From: Trebonia sp963795335
GTDB lineage: Bacteria > Actinomycetota > Actinomycetes > Streptosporangiales > Streptosporangiaceae
Direction: 5' to 3'
Assembly (NCBI GenBank): GCA_963795335.1
Contig: CAWCHI010000017.1
Location: forward strand, 1-64,000
Length of the DNA stretch: 64,000 nucleotides
The notes under the pieces: model-generated
Databases searched by the model: none
Seen by the model: only the letters and a program-made list of their open reading frames with translations
Told to the model about the DNA's origin: nothing
Position numbers and translations under genes: made by a program
In this document: positions 1 through 9,071 of the stretch, piece by piece
Layout: each line of letters opens with the position of its first letter
How positions within the stretch are numbered: position 1 is the first letter of the stretch

Positions 1-329
1 CTCGCCCAGCATCAGGCCCCAGCTCAGCGTCTGCGGCAGCAGCTCCGACGCGCTGCCCCGCAGGTAGGTGCCCGAGCCGGGGCGGATGCTGACCACGCCG
101 AGCATGTCGAGCGCGGCCAGCGCCTCGCGCACCGCCGAGCGGCCGACCCCGAGCGACAGCCGCCAGCTGCCGCTCCGGCGGGAGCCGCGTTCCGGCTCGG
201 ACCTCGCCGCTGGTGAAGTAGGCGAGCAGCCGCGCGGGCGACCGCGGACACGGCCGAGCCGGGCTGCAGGCTGCCGCCGAGCGCGCGGGCGATCTCCTCG
301 GCCGACTGGTCGCGTGCGCGGGGGGACAT
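1..329 (-). CDS. GntR-family (FadR-like) transcriptional regulator, N-terminal part, cut by window edge
   Basis: The start codon is at 329 on the minus strand and the gene runs off the left edge. The N-terminus begins MSPRARDQSAEEIARALGG. After a frame break near 235, the reading AYFTSGEVRAGTRLPPER and then, after a second break near 165, GRSAVREALAALDMLGVVSIRPGSGTYLRG is the classic GntR winged helix, including the recognition helix and the wing. The effector-binding domain lies outside the window, so the subfamily is uncertain; the LGVVSIRPGSGTYLRG wing is typical of FadR/FCD proteins. It is transcribed divergently from the apionate genes and is a plausible local regulator. The shared operators nearby look like LacI sites rather than GntR sites, so it is probably not the regulator of the whole island. 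Confidence 0.75.
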
Positions 330-417
330 GGGACACACCTTAACCGTGCCGGGCAGGTCCCGGCGGGCCGCTTCTCGTCCCCGCCTCCCGCGCATCGGCG
401 ACGCTGCGGCCAACCGG

Positions 418-446
418 TTGACCAATTAATCGTTTCAAACTAGCAT
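418..446 (+). promoter_or_regulatory. Promoter of the apionate operon with an operator in its spacer
   Basis: TTGACC (418-423) and TAGCAT (441-446) are separated by exactly 17 bases. The operator-like ATTAATCGTTTCAA (425-438) fills the spacer. It matches the island-wide consensus TTGAANCGNTTCAA, best in the right half. A repressor bound here would block RNA polymerase directly. The assignment is from sequence pattern only. Confidence 0.6.
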
Positions 447-507
447 CCCGACAGCGAAGACCGGCCCGGCCGGAGACCGGGTAAGCGAGCGAGAGGACGC
501 ACGGATC

Positions 508-1404
508 ATGCCGGAAGCACTGACGGTGACGGTCGTCGGGGCCGGGGGCAAGATGGGCATGCGAGTCTCCGCCAACCTGGAGCGGACCACGTACACCACC
601 TTCTACGCCGAGAACTACCCGCCCGCGCGGGACCGGGTGGCCGCCGCGGGCCGGACGCTCACCGAGCCGGACGAGGCCGTTCCGCTCAGCGACGTGGTCA
701 TCCTGGCGGTTCCCGACGTGCTGCTGGGCGAGATCTCGGCCGAGATCGTCCCGGCCGCTAAGCCCGGCGCGATCATCTTGACCCTCGACCCGGCCGCCGC
801 CTACGCCGGCCTGCTGGCCACGGCGGGACGACCTGCACCTGGCGGTCGCCCACCCGTGCCACCCGTCGGTCTTCCTCGAGCGCACGAGCGCGGCCGAGTG
901 GGCCGACACCTTCGGCGGCGAGGCCGCGCCGCAGGACGTGGTGGCGGCCATCGAGTCGGGCTGGAGCCGAGGCGCGCGGACGCGCCGAGGAGGTGGTGCG
1001 GGCGATGTACGCGCCCGTCCTCGACGTGCACTGGGTAACCGTGGAACAGCTCGCTTACCTCGAGCCGACCCTGGTGGAGACCATCACCTGCATGATCAGC
1101 GGCCTGCTGGCCGAGGCGCTGCACGAGACCGTCGACCACCGTCGGGGTGCCCGAGGCGGCGGCCAAGGCGATGCTCTTCGGCCACACCCAGGTGGCGCTG
1201 ACGAATTCGCTGCGCGGCTCCAACCCGTTCTCCGAGGCGTGCCTGATCGCGATGGACTACGGGCGCGAGTCGATCATCAAAGAGGACTGGAAGAAGGTCT
1301 TCGACCGGGCCGAGCTCGACCAGCGTGATCACCCGCATGCTGCGGATCAAGCAGGTCAGCAGCGCGGGCAACGACGGCGGCGACGCGCCCCGCTGTCTTC
1401 ATGA
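508..1404 (+). CDS. apnO: D-apionate oxidoisomerase-like protein (6-phosphogluconate dehydrogenase-type fold), frame-broken
   Basis: The N-terminal Rossmann domain starts TVTVVGAGGKMGMRVSANLE (GxGxxG dinucleotide site). It is followed by LSDVVILAVPD and a C-terminal helical domain containing LAVAHPCHPSVFLE, YLEPTLVETITCMISGLLAEALHE and FGHTQVALTNSLRGSNPFSEACLIAMDYGRE. This arrangement fits the phosphogluconate dehydrogenase C-terminal family that includes D-apionate oxidoisomerase, which converts D-apionate to 3-oxo-isoapionate with NAD. The next four genes encode the remaining steps to D-erythrose 4-phosphate, which is the main reason for this specific name. Frame breaks near 825, 965-985, 1137 and 1321 are each repaired by about one base. 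The stop was probably ATGA-coupled to the next gene. A different hydroxyacid substrate is possible. Confidence 0.7.
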
Positions 1405-3324
1405 CCCGCCTGTTACAACGAGTCAGCCGACTTCGCCCGCGAGGCGACCGAGGGCCTCGTTGCGGCCCGCCGCAACCTGCTGCGGCTGACGCCGGGCGGG
1501 GTCACCCGGACGGTGCCGGCGGAGCCTGGCCACGTCGCGGTGGTCATCGGCGGCGGGTCCGGGCACTACCCGGCCTTCGCCGGACTGGTCGGGCCGCGGC
1601 CTCGCGCACGGGGCGGTGGTCGGCAACGTCTTCGCCTCGCCGTCAGCCCAGCAGGTCGCCGCGGTCGCGCGGCAGGTGCACCGGGGCGGCGGGGTGCTGC
1701 TCAGCTACGGCAACTACGCCGGCGACGTGCTGCACTTCGGGGCGGCGGCCGAGCGGCTGGCAGCCGAGGGCATCGAGGTCCGGCAGGTCCCGGTCACCGA
1801 TGACGTTTCCAGCGCCGGGCCCGGGGAAGCCTCCCGGCGGCGGGGGGTGGCCGGCGACCTGGTTGTGTTCAAGGTGGCCGGGGCCGCGGCCGACCGCGGC
1901 CTTTCCCTCGGCGAGGTCACCCGGCTGGCCGCCCTCGCCAACGAGCGGACCCGGTCCTTCGGTGTCGCCTTCGCCGGGTGCACGCTGCCGGGGAGCCGGG
2001 AGCCGCTGTTCACGGTCCCGGCCGGCCGCATGGGCGTAGGCATGGGTGTGCACGGCGAGCCCGGGATCGGTGAGGCCAGCCTGCCCGCGGGCGGACGAGC
2101 TCGCCCGCCAGCTGGTATCCCGGCTGCTGGCGGAGATGCCCCCGGGCACCGGCGACCCGGCCGGGCCAGCGCGCGGCCGTTGCTGCTCAACGGCCTCGGC
2201 AGCGTGAAGTACGAGGAGCTGTTCGTGCTGTACCGGCGGGTGGACGAGTTGCTGGCCGAGGCCGGCGTCCAGGTAATCGACCCCGAGGTCGGAGAGCTGA
2301 TCACCAGCCTCGACATGGCCGGGAGTGTCGCTGACCCTGTGCTGGCTGACCGACGAGCTGGCGGAGCTGTGGCGCGCGCCGGCCGAGGCGCCGGGGTTCC
2401 GCCGCGGGTCGCTGCCCCGCTCGACCTGGATGCGGCCGCGGTTGCCGGCGCGCCGCCCCGGCCGCCGCCAGCAGGGCGGTGCAGGCCGCGGGCCCAGCCG
2501 GCCTGCGGGACCCGGCTGTGCCCCCAGGCTCACCCGTGCCCCCAGGCTCACCCGTGCCCCCAGGCTCACCCGTGCCCCCAGGCTCACCCGTGCCTCCGGC
2601 CTCACCCGTGGCCCCGGCCTCGGCCGCGTCCCGTGCCGCGGCCAAGGTCGTGGCGGGCACGTTCGTCGCGGCCAGGCGCGTCCTGCAGGCGAAGGCGGAA
2701 GAGCTCGGGCGGATCGACGCGGTTGCAGGCGACGGCGACCACGGCGAGGCGATGCTCCGCGGCGCCAGCCGCGGCCGTCACGGTGGCGGAGTCGCTGCTG
2801 CCGCAGCGGCCGGAGCCGGGACGCGTGCTGGCGCGGGCGGGCGCCGCCTGGTCGGACGCGTCCGGCGGCGCCTCGGGCGCGCTGTGGGAGGTCGTGCTGT
2901 GCGCGCTGGGCGAGGTGATCGGCGACGACGCCGGCGCCGGCGCGGAAGCTGGCGTCGAGGCGGTCGGCCACATGGGGCGCTCAGGTCATGCGGGTCGGGG
3001 GAGCCGAGCCCGGGGGACAAGACGATGGTGGACGCGCTCGTGCCGTTCGCCGCCACGCTCGCCGCGCGGGTCGACGCCGGGCTCTCGCTCGGGCAGGCCT
3101 GGGACGACGCCTCCGCCGCGGCGGAGGAGGCGGCCAGCGCCACCGCCGCACTCGTCCCGCGGATCGGGCGCGCGCGGCCGCTCGCGGCCCGCAGCGCGGG
3201 CCACCCTGACGCCGGCGCCACCTCGCTTGCGCTCCTGGCGCGGCGCGGTCGCCCCGGTCATTGCGCCAGTCGTGCGCGGATCACCACAAGTCGTGTGCGG
3301 ACAATCGAGGAGAGGAAAGCATGA
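1401..3324 (+). CDS. lerK: Dihydroxyacetone kinase-family sugar kinase, probably L-erythrulose kinase (fused DhaK-DhaL), frame-broken
   Basis: The N-terminal DhaK part shows GHVAVVIGGGSGHYPAFAG, NVFASPSAQQ, GVLLSYGNYAGDVLHF and VGMGVHGEPGIG, whose His corresponds to the substrate-linking histidine of the family. The C-terminal DhaL part has AVAGDGDHG, the Asp cluster that binds Mg-ATP, then ALWEVVLCALGE and DKTMVDALVPFA. The total of about 640 residues is larger than usual because of a Pro-rich linker encoded by an 18-bp tandem repeat (2518-2625). In tetrulose and apionate pathways this family phosphorylates L-erythrulose to L-erythrulose 1-phosphate, and the two isomerases that follow support that role. 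Frame breaks occur near 1414, 1595, 2090, 2150, 2323, 2440, 2772, 2975 and 3018. The stop overlaps the next start as ATGA. Confidence 0.75.
2518..2625 (+). repeat. 18-bp tandem repeat, six copies, encoding a Pro-rich linker in the kinase
   Basis: The unit GTGCCCCCAGGCTCACCC is repeated four times exactly (2518-2589), then twice with changes (2590-2607 and 2608-2625). Because 18 is divisible by three, copy number can vary without losing frame. In the kinase frame it reads VPPGSP repeated. It lies exactly between the DhaK and DhaL domains. Confidence 0.9.
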
Positions 3325-3819
3325 CGAGCAGCCCGCTGCGGATCGTCGTCGGCTCGGATGACGCCGGCTACCAGTACAAGGAAGCACTCAAGGGTGACCT
3401 CGACCGCGCATCCGCGGGTCGGCGCAGGTCAGTCGACGTCGGCGTGGACGCCGACGGCCACACCGCCTACCCCGAGGTCGCGATCGCCGCGGCCGAGCTG
3501 ATCGCGGCCGGCCAGGCCGACCGGGGACTGCTGATCTGCGGCACCGGGCTCGGGGTGGCCATCGCGGCGAACAAGGTGCCCGGCATCCGCGCCGCCACCG
3601 CCCACGACAGCTACTCGGTGGAGCGGTCGGTGCTCAGCAACAACGCCCAGGTGCTCGCGCTCGGCCAGCGGGTCATCGGCCTGGAGGTGGCGCGGCGGCT
3701 GGTCCGCGAGTGGCTCACCTACGACTTCGACGAGTCGTCGGCCTCTGGGCTCAAGGTCGCGCTGATCTCCGCCTACGAGGCGGCGGGCGAGACGGCGGCG
3801 CCGGGCAGCGGCGGCGTGA
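3321..3819 (+). CDS. derI: RpiB-type sugar-phosphate isomerase, probably D-erythrulose-4-phosphate isomerase
   Basis: The start ATG has a good ribosome site (GGAGAGGAAAG). RpiB/LacAB features are RIVVGSDDAGYQYKEAL at the start, LLICGTGLGVAIAANK (the ICGTG loop with the catalytic Cys) and AHDSYSVERSVLSNNAQVLALGQRVIG. At about 165 residues it has normal family length. In the erythritol/threitol and apionate pathways the RpiB-like enzyme converts D-erythrulose 4-phosphate to D-erythrose 4-phosphate, and its position between the kinase and the TIM-like isomerase fits that job rather than ribose 5-phosphate isomerisation. The stretch at 3400-3430 reads poorly (RASAGRRRS), suggesting compensating indels. 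The stop appears to overlap the next GTG (GTGA at 3816-3819) after one more frame slip. Confidence 0.72.
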
Positions 3820-4658
3820 GGCGGCCGACGGCGCACCCGGCCGGGCTGGACCATCGGCGTCAGCCTGAAGATGTACTTCGGGCAGCGGCAGACGATCGAC
3901 TGGTGCCGCGCGGTCGCCGCCCTGGCCCGGCGGCACCCGGCGGTGACCGGCGGTGGCGGTCGAGTTGTTCGTCCTGCCCGGCGGCGCCGCTGATCGACCC
4001 GGTCGCTGCGGTTGTTCGCTGGCCTGCCGGTCGGCGTCGGCGCGCAGAACCTGTGCGGCACTGACTCTGGCCCGTTCACCGGCGAGGTCAGCGGGTGCGC
4101 TGCTACGCGAGATGGGCTGCCGTTACGCCGAGGTCGGGCACGCGGAGCGGCGCCGGCTGTTCGGCGAGGACGACGCGGCGGTGGCGGCCAAGGTCGCCGC
4201 GTGCCTGGCGTAACCGGCTCGACCCGGTGCTCTGCGTCGGCGAAGCCGGGCCGGGTGACCGCCCGCGGATGCCGCCCGCGCCTGCGTGGCGGAAGCGGCC
4301 CGCCTGCTGGACCAGGCCGCGGCCGGCCTGGCAGGCACGGCCGCCGGTCCCTGCCGCGTCATCCTCGCCTACGAGCCGCACTGGGCCATCGGGCAGCCCC
4401 GAGCCCGCCCCGGCCGCGCACATCGCCGCGGTCGGCGCGGCGCTGCGGCGCTGGCTGGCGGACGCGGCGAGCTGGCCGGCAGCCTTGTCCTCTACGGCGG
4501 GAGCGCGGGCCGGGGCCTGCTCAGCCAGCGTCGCCGGGAGCGCCGACGGACTGTTCCTGGGCCGGTTTGCCCACGACCCGGCCGCCCTGGCCTGGATCCT
4601 GGACGAGGCCCAGGCCATCGCGGGCGAAACGGGGCGGCCGCCGAGCCCGGCAGGCTGA
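3816..4658 (+). CDS. lerI: Triosephosphate isomerase-like enzyme, probably L-erythrulose-1-phosphate isomerase, heavily frame-broken
   Basis: Pieces in three frames assemble into a TIM-family protein. WTIGVSLKMYFGQ contains the catalytic Lys strand, NLCGTDSGPFTGEVSG follows, and MGCRYAEVGHAERRRLFGED contains the His of the GHSERR motif. RVILAYEPHWAIG contains the catalytic Glu (the AYEPxWAIG motif), then LAGSLVLYGGSA is the phosphate-binding loop and ADGLFLGRFAHDPAALAWIL the C-terminus. At about 280 residues it is slightly longer than housekeeping TIM, like the tetrulose-phosphate isomerases of this family. The proposed reaction is L-erythrulose 1-phosphate to D-erythrulose 4-phosphate, inferred from neighbours. 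At least eight single-base breaks occur between 3845 and 4515, yet all catalytic motifs survive. Confidence 0.7.
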
Positions 4659-4679
4659 ACGGAGGAGGCAAGCGAGCAC

Positions 4680-5527
4680 ATGGCGATCGGGCTGAGCACC
4701 TATGCATTCTTCTGGCGCGGGTCGGCGGCGGCAGCGCCGGCCACTCGGCCTGCGGGAGATGCTCGACGAGACCGCCACCCTGGGCGCGAGCGTCTTCCAG
4801 ATGTGCGACTACCCGGCGGTCGAGTCGATGACGCCGGCCGAGCTCCGCGGCCTCCGCGACCACGCGGCCAGCCTGGGCATCACGCTCGAACTGGGCACGC
4901 GCGGCATCTCCCCTGATCACCTGGAGCGCTACCTCAGCTGGCCGGCGCGCTCGGCGCCCGCTTCGTCCGCACCATGCTGCGCACCACCAGTCACCAGCCT
5001 TCGGTGGACGAGGCGGTCGCCCTGCTGGGCCGGGTGCTGCCGCGCTACACCGATCAGGGGGTGACGCTCGGGCTGGAGACCTACGAGCAGGTCTCCACCG
5101 CCGACCTGCTGGCCGTGGTGCGCGCGGTCGACCGCCCCGGACTGGGGGTCTGCCTCGACCCCGGCAACTGCGTGGCCCGGCTGGAGACGCCGGAGTACGT
5201 CATCGGCCAGGTGGCCCCGTACGTGGTGAACATGCACGTCAAGGACTTCACCTTCACCCGTCAGGAGGGCTGGGTCGGGTTCTCGCTGACCGGCTGCCCG
5301 CTCGGCACCGGGCCTGCTGGACTACGACGCCATGATCCGTGCGGTCGGCACCGGAGGCGCGCGGCATCAGCCAGGTGGTCGAGCACTGGCTGCCCCGTGG
5401 GGCCGACCTCGAGGAAACCGGCCGGACCGAGCGGGAGTGGACCAGCCACAGCGCGGCCTTCCTCCTCCGCCGGGCGGCGAGCGCGACCAGGGCGGGTGAC
5501 GCGCAGGCCCCAGTCGCCGGACGGTGA
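4680..5527 (+). CDS. oiaC: Sugar phosphate isomerase/epimerase-fold protein, probably 3-oxo-isoapionate decarboxylase, frame-broken
   Basis: A strong ribosome site (GGAGGAGG) precedes ATG 4680. This is a TIM barrel of the AP-endonuclease-2 superfamily: GLSTYAFFW, EMLDETATLGASVFQMCDYP, ITLELGTRGI, QGVTLGLETYEQV, GVCLDPGNCVARLE (metal ligands), VVNMHVKDFTFTRQEGWVGFSLTGCPLGTG and GISQVVEHWLPRGADLEETGRTEREW. The HVKDF..R..GWVGF and EHWLP segments resemble, from memory, the 3-oxo-isoapionate decarboxylases, which release CO2 and yield L-erythrulose. That product is the substrate of the kinase encoded upstream. Frame breaks occur near 4730, 4940, 5312 and 5358. The generic alternative is another keto-sugar isomerase of the same fold. 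Confidence 0.65.
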
Positions 5528-5846
5528 CGTTATAACGATTCAGCGTCAGGCACTTTCGGCTTTGTTGACATGGTTGGCGATTCCCCGCAGACTCTCTTGA
5601 GTTGAAACGTTCCACATGACCGAGACCGTCCACCGGACCCGCCCAGCCGGGATCACCCGGCCGGCCTCGCTGGCTGCCGCCAGCGGGCCGCGCCCCGGCT
5701 GGCCGCGCCCGCCGCGGCGGCCCCGGGCGACCCGGCCGGGAGCCTGGTCGCCGGCCAGCGGCGGCCCGGCGAGCCGGCTCAGCCGGCGGTCCCCGTCCCG
5801 GCGGTCCCGTCCCGGCCGGCCTCGCCATGAGGAGGAGAAGAGCTGT
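5528..5846 (+). promoter_or_regulatory. Regulatory gap before the rhamnose operon: promoter and two operator sites
   Basis: The gap holds operator-like TTATAACGATTCAG (5530-5543), a promoter-like TTGACA (5565-5570) with 17-base spacing to CAGACT (5588-5593), and a second operator TTGAAACGTTCCAC (5602-5615) just downstream of the -10. Two operators about 70 bp apart could allow looping. The rest (5616-5830) is GC-rich leader without a convincing gene. GAGGAGGAG (5827-5837) is the ribosome site for the isomerase. Confidence 0.6.
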
Positions 5847-7018
5847 ATGCGAGACCGTGACCTCGTGCTCGACGCGCTGCGCAGTCACCGGATCGAGCTG
5901 CCGTCGTGGGCGTTCGGGAACAGCGGGACCCGGTTCAAGGTGTTCGGGCAGCCGGGCGTGCCGCGCGACGCCGTTCGAGAAGGCCGACGACGCCGCGCAG
6001 GTGCACAAGTACACCGGCGTCGCCCCGAGCATGGCGGTGCACATCCCGTGGGACAAGGTTGACGACTACGCGGCCCTCGCGGCGCACGCCAAGCGCAACG
6101 GCATCGAAATCGGCACCGTCAACGCCAACGTCTTCCAGGATGACGACTACAGGCTCGGCAGCGTCTGCAACCCCGACCCGAGGGTGCGCAAGAAGGCGCT
6201 GGCGCACCTGCTGGAGTGCGTCGACATCATGGACGCGACCGGCTCGCAGGACCTGAAGCTGTGGTTCGCCGACGGCACCAACTACCCGGGCCAGGACGAC
6301 ATCGCCGCCCGCCAGGACCGGCTGGCGGAGGCGCTGGCGGCGGTCTACCAGCGGCTCGGCCCCGGTCAGCGGATGCTGCTCGAGTACAAGCTGTTCGAGC
6401 CGGCCTTCTACACCACCGACGTGCCCGACTGGGGCACCAGCCTGCTGCACTGCCAGGCCCTCGGCCAGCGGGCGATGGTGGTGGTGGACACCGGGCACCA
6501 CGCGCCCGGCGTGAACATCGAGTTCATCGTCGCGCTGCTGCTGAAGGCGGGGCGGCTGGGCGGCTTCGACTTCAACTCCCGCTTCTACGCCGACGACGAC
6601 CTGATGGTGGGCGCGGCCGACCCGTTCCAGCTCTTCCGGATCATGCACGAGGTGGTCAAGGCGGACGCGCTCGGCCCCGCGGGCGGGGGTCGCGTTCATG
6701 CTCGACCAGTGCCACAACATCGAGCCGAAGATCCCGGCGCAGATCCGCTCGGTCATGAACGTGCAGGAAGCGGTGGCCAAGGCGCTGCTGGTGGACACGG
6801 CTGCGCTGCGCGCGGCGCAGCTGGCCGGGGACGTGCTGGCCGCCAACGCCGTCGCTCATGGACGCCTACAACACCGACGTCCGGCCGCTGCTGGCGGAGC
6901 TGCGCGAGGAGATGGGCCTGCCCGCCGACCCAGTGCGGGCTTATCCTCGGGTCGGGCTACACAGAAAAGATCATCACCGAACGTAGCGGGCGGTACTCCC
7001 GCCGGATGGGGTGCCTGA
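5847..7018 (+). CDS. rhaI: L-rhamnose isomerase (RhaI type), frame-broken
   Basis: ATG 5847 follows a strong ribosome site. Family blocks include LPSWAFGNSGTRFKVFGQPG, PFEKADDAAQVHKYTGVAPSMAVHIPWDKVDDY, LKLWFADGTNYPGQDD, LLEYKLFEPAFYTTDVPDWGTS, VVVDTGHHAPGVNIEFIVALLL and GGFDFNSRFYADDDLMVGAADPFQLF, then FMLDQCHNIEPKIPAQIRSVMNVQEAVAKALLVD. These cover the metal- and substrate-binding barrel of the actinobacterial and Pseudomonas-type rhamnose isomerase (about 390 residues). It converts L-rhamnose to L-rhamnulose. Breaks near 5970, 6685, 6853, 6935 and 6980 are single-base. The end is placed at TGA 7016-7018, where the frame reads VAGGTPAGWGA. It is the first gene of the rhamnose operon. Confidence 0.88.
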
Positions 7019-7023
7019 CAACG

Positions 7024-9071
7024 ATGGCACGACGCAGTCCGCACAGGAACGGTCGCTGCGCTGCTGGCGCGAGCCAACCGGCTCGGAGCGGACCCGCGCA
7101 ACACCAACTACGCGGGCGGCAACGCCTCGGCCAAGGGGACCGCGACCGACCCGGTGACCGGCCAGGAGGCCGAGCTGCTGTGGGTCAAGGGCTCCGGCGG
7201 CGACCTGGGCACGCTGACCGCGGCCGGGCTGGCGGTGCTGCGCCTGGACGCGCTGCGCGCCCTGGTCAGCGTCTACCCGGGGGTCGAGCGCGAGGACGAG
7301 ATGGTCGCGGCGTTCGACTTCTGCGCGTTCGGCCAGGGCGGGGCGGCGCCGTCGATCGACACCGCCATGCACGGCCTGGTCGAGGCGGCCCACGTGGACC
7401 ACCTGCACCCGGACGCCGGCATCGCGTTCGCGACCGCCGCCGACGGGGAGAAGCTGACCGCCGAGTGCTTCGGCGACCGGGTCGCCTGGGTGCCCTGGCG
7501 GCGGCCGGGCTTCCAGCTCGGCCTCGACATCGCCGCCATCAAGCGGGAGCAGCCCGCAGGCGATCGGGGTCGATCCTGGGCGGTCACGGCATCACCGCCT
7601 GGGGGGACACCAGCGACGAGTGCGAGGCGCACTCGCTGGAGATCATCACCGCCGCCCGGAAGTTCATCGAGGAACGGAGCCGGCCGGAACCGTTCGGGCG
7701 ACTGGTTGTCCCGGCCGCTGCCGGAGAGGGAGCGGCGGGCCCGCGCCGCGCAGCTCGCCCCGGTGATCCGCGGTCTCGCCTCCACCGACCGGCGGCAGGT
7801 GGGGCACTTCACCGACTACTGCCGTCGTGCTGGAGTTCGCCGGCAGCGAGCGGATGCCGGCCCTGGCCGCGCTGGGCACCTCGTGCCCCGACCACTTCCT
7901 GCGGACTAAGGTGCGGCCGCTGGTCCTCGACCTGGCCCCGGACGCGCCGCTGGAGGACGTCATCGCCCGGCTGCGGGAGCTGCACGAGGCCTACCGGGCC
8001 GAGTACCGGGCCTACTACGAGCGGTACGCGACACCGGACTCGCCGCCGATGCGCGGAGCGGACCCAGCGATCGTGCTCGTCCCCGGCGTCGGCATGTTCA
8101 GCTACGGCGCGGACAAGCAGACGGCGCGGGTCGCGGGGGAGTTCTACGTCAACGCGATCAACGTGATGCGCGGGGCCGAGACCATCTCCAGCTACGCGCC
8201 CATCCCGGAGAGCGAGAAGTTCCGGATCGAGTACTGGGAGCTGGAAGAGGCCAAGCTCCGCCGCCGTCCCCAGCCCAGGCCCCTGGCCGGGCGGATCGCG
8301 CTGGTCACCGGGGGCGGCTCTGGCATCGGCAAGGCGACCGCGCAGCGGCTCGCCGCCGAGGGCGCCTGCGTGGTGGTCGCCGACCGCGACACTGCCGCGG
8401 CTTCAGCCGTGGCGGGCGCGATCGGGCAGGCCGACGTGGCCGTCCCGGTCACTGCCGACGTCACCCGCGAGGCGGACGTGGCGGCGGCGGTCGCGGCCGC
8501 GGCGCTCGCGTTCGGCGGCGTCGACCTGGTCGTCAACAACGCCGGGCTGTCGATCTCCAAGCCACTCGCCGAGACCACCGCGGCCGACTGGGACCTGCTG
8601 CACGACGTCATGGCCCGCGGCTCGTTCCTGGTCGCCCGGGAGGCCGCGAAAGCGATGACGGCCCAGGCCATGGGCGGCGACATCGTCTACATCGCCAGCA
8701 AGAACGCCGTCTTCGCGGGGCCGTCCAACGTCGCCTACGGGGCCGCGAAGGCCGACCAGGCCCACCAGGTGCGGCTGCTGGCGGCCGAGCTCGGCCCGGC
8801 CGGCATCCGGGTCAACGGCATCAACCCCGACGGTGTCGTCCGCGGGTCCGGCATCTTCTCCTCCGGCTGGGGCGCCCAGCGGGCGGCCGTCTACGGGGTG
8901 CCGGAGGAGGAGCTCGGCGCGTACTACGCGCAGCGCACCTTGCTGAAAAAGGAGGTGCTGCCCGAGCACGTGGCCGCCGCCGTGTTCGCCCTCTGCGGCG
9001 GGGACCTGCCGCTGACGACGGGACTGCTGATCCCGGTCGACGCCGGGGTGGCGGCGGCGTTCCTGCGATGA
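7024..9071 (+). CDS. rhaD: Bifunctional rhamnulose-1-phosphate aldolase / short-chain (lactaldehyde) dehydrogenase, frame-broken in the aldolase half
   Basis: The N-terminal class II aldolase part contains NRLGADPRNTNYAGGNASAKG, ELLWVKGSGGDLGTL, DTAMHGLVEAAHVDHLHPDAGIAFATA (metal-binding histidines) and LGGHGITAWGDTSDECEAHSLEIITAA. The C-terminal part (8290-9071) is a complete short-chain dehydrogenase: GRIALVTGGGSGIGKATA, VNNAGLSIS, and VAYGAAKAD with the YxxxK pair. About 680 residues match the known aldolase-dehydrogenase fusion, which splits rhamnulose 1-phosphate into dihydroxyacetone phosphate and lactaldehyde and oxidises lactaldehyde. Breaks near 7051, 7559, 7573, 7697 and 7826 affect only the aldolase half. 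The start may be ATG 7024 or slightly different. It overlaps the kinase start by four bases. Confidence 0.88.

Noticed and set aside
1..329. The partial GntR protein as master regulator of the seven operators
   Set aside because: The palindrome with central CG is typical of LacI-family binding, not of FadR/GntR sites. The protein may still regulate the apionate promoter locally.
1408..1424. Operator-like GTTACAACGAGTCAGC at the start of the kinase gene
   Set aside because: It poorly matches the consensus and is explained by coding sequence (YNESA after a frame repair).
2518..2625. CRISPR-like short regular repeats
   Set aside because: The 18-bp units are directly adjacent without spacers and encode an in-frame Pro-rich linker.
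1643..2971. Long minus-strand open frame of over 400 codons opposite the kinase
   Set aside because: It lies opposite conserved DhaK/DhaL sequence and reads as low-complexity Arg/Ala/Gly-rich protein with no recognisable motif. Long antisense frames are expected at this GC content.
508..5527. Programmed ribosomal frameshifting as explanation for the broken genes
   Set aside because: There are far too many sites, with no common slippery sequence, and similar breaks occur in unrelated genes at the other end of the window.
5616..5826. Possible small gene in the rhamnose operon leader
   Set aside because: The frame starting MTETVHRTRPAG has no ribosome site and reads as Arg/Pro/Ser-rich low complexity.
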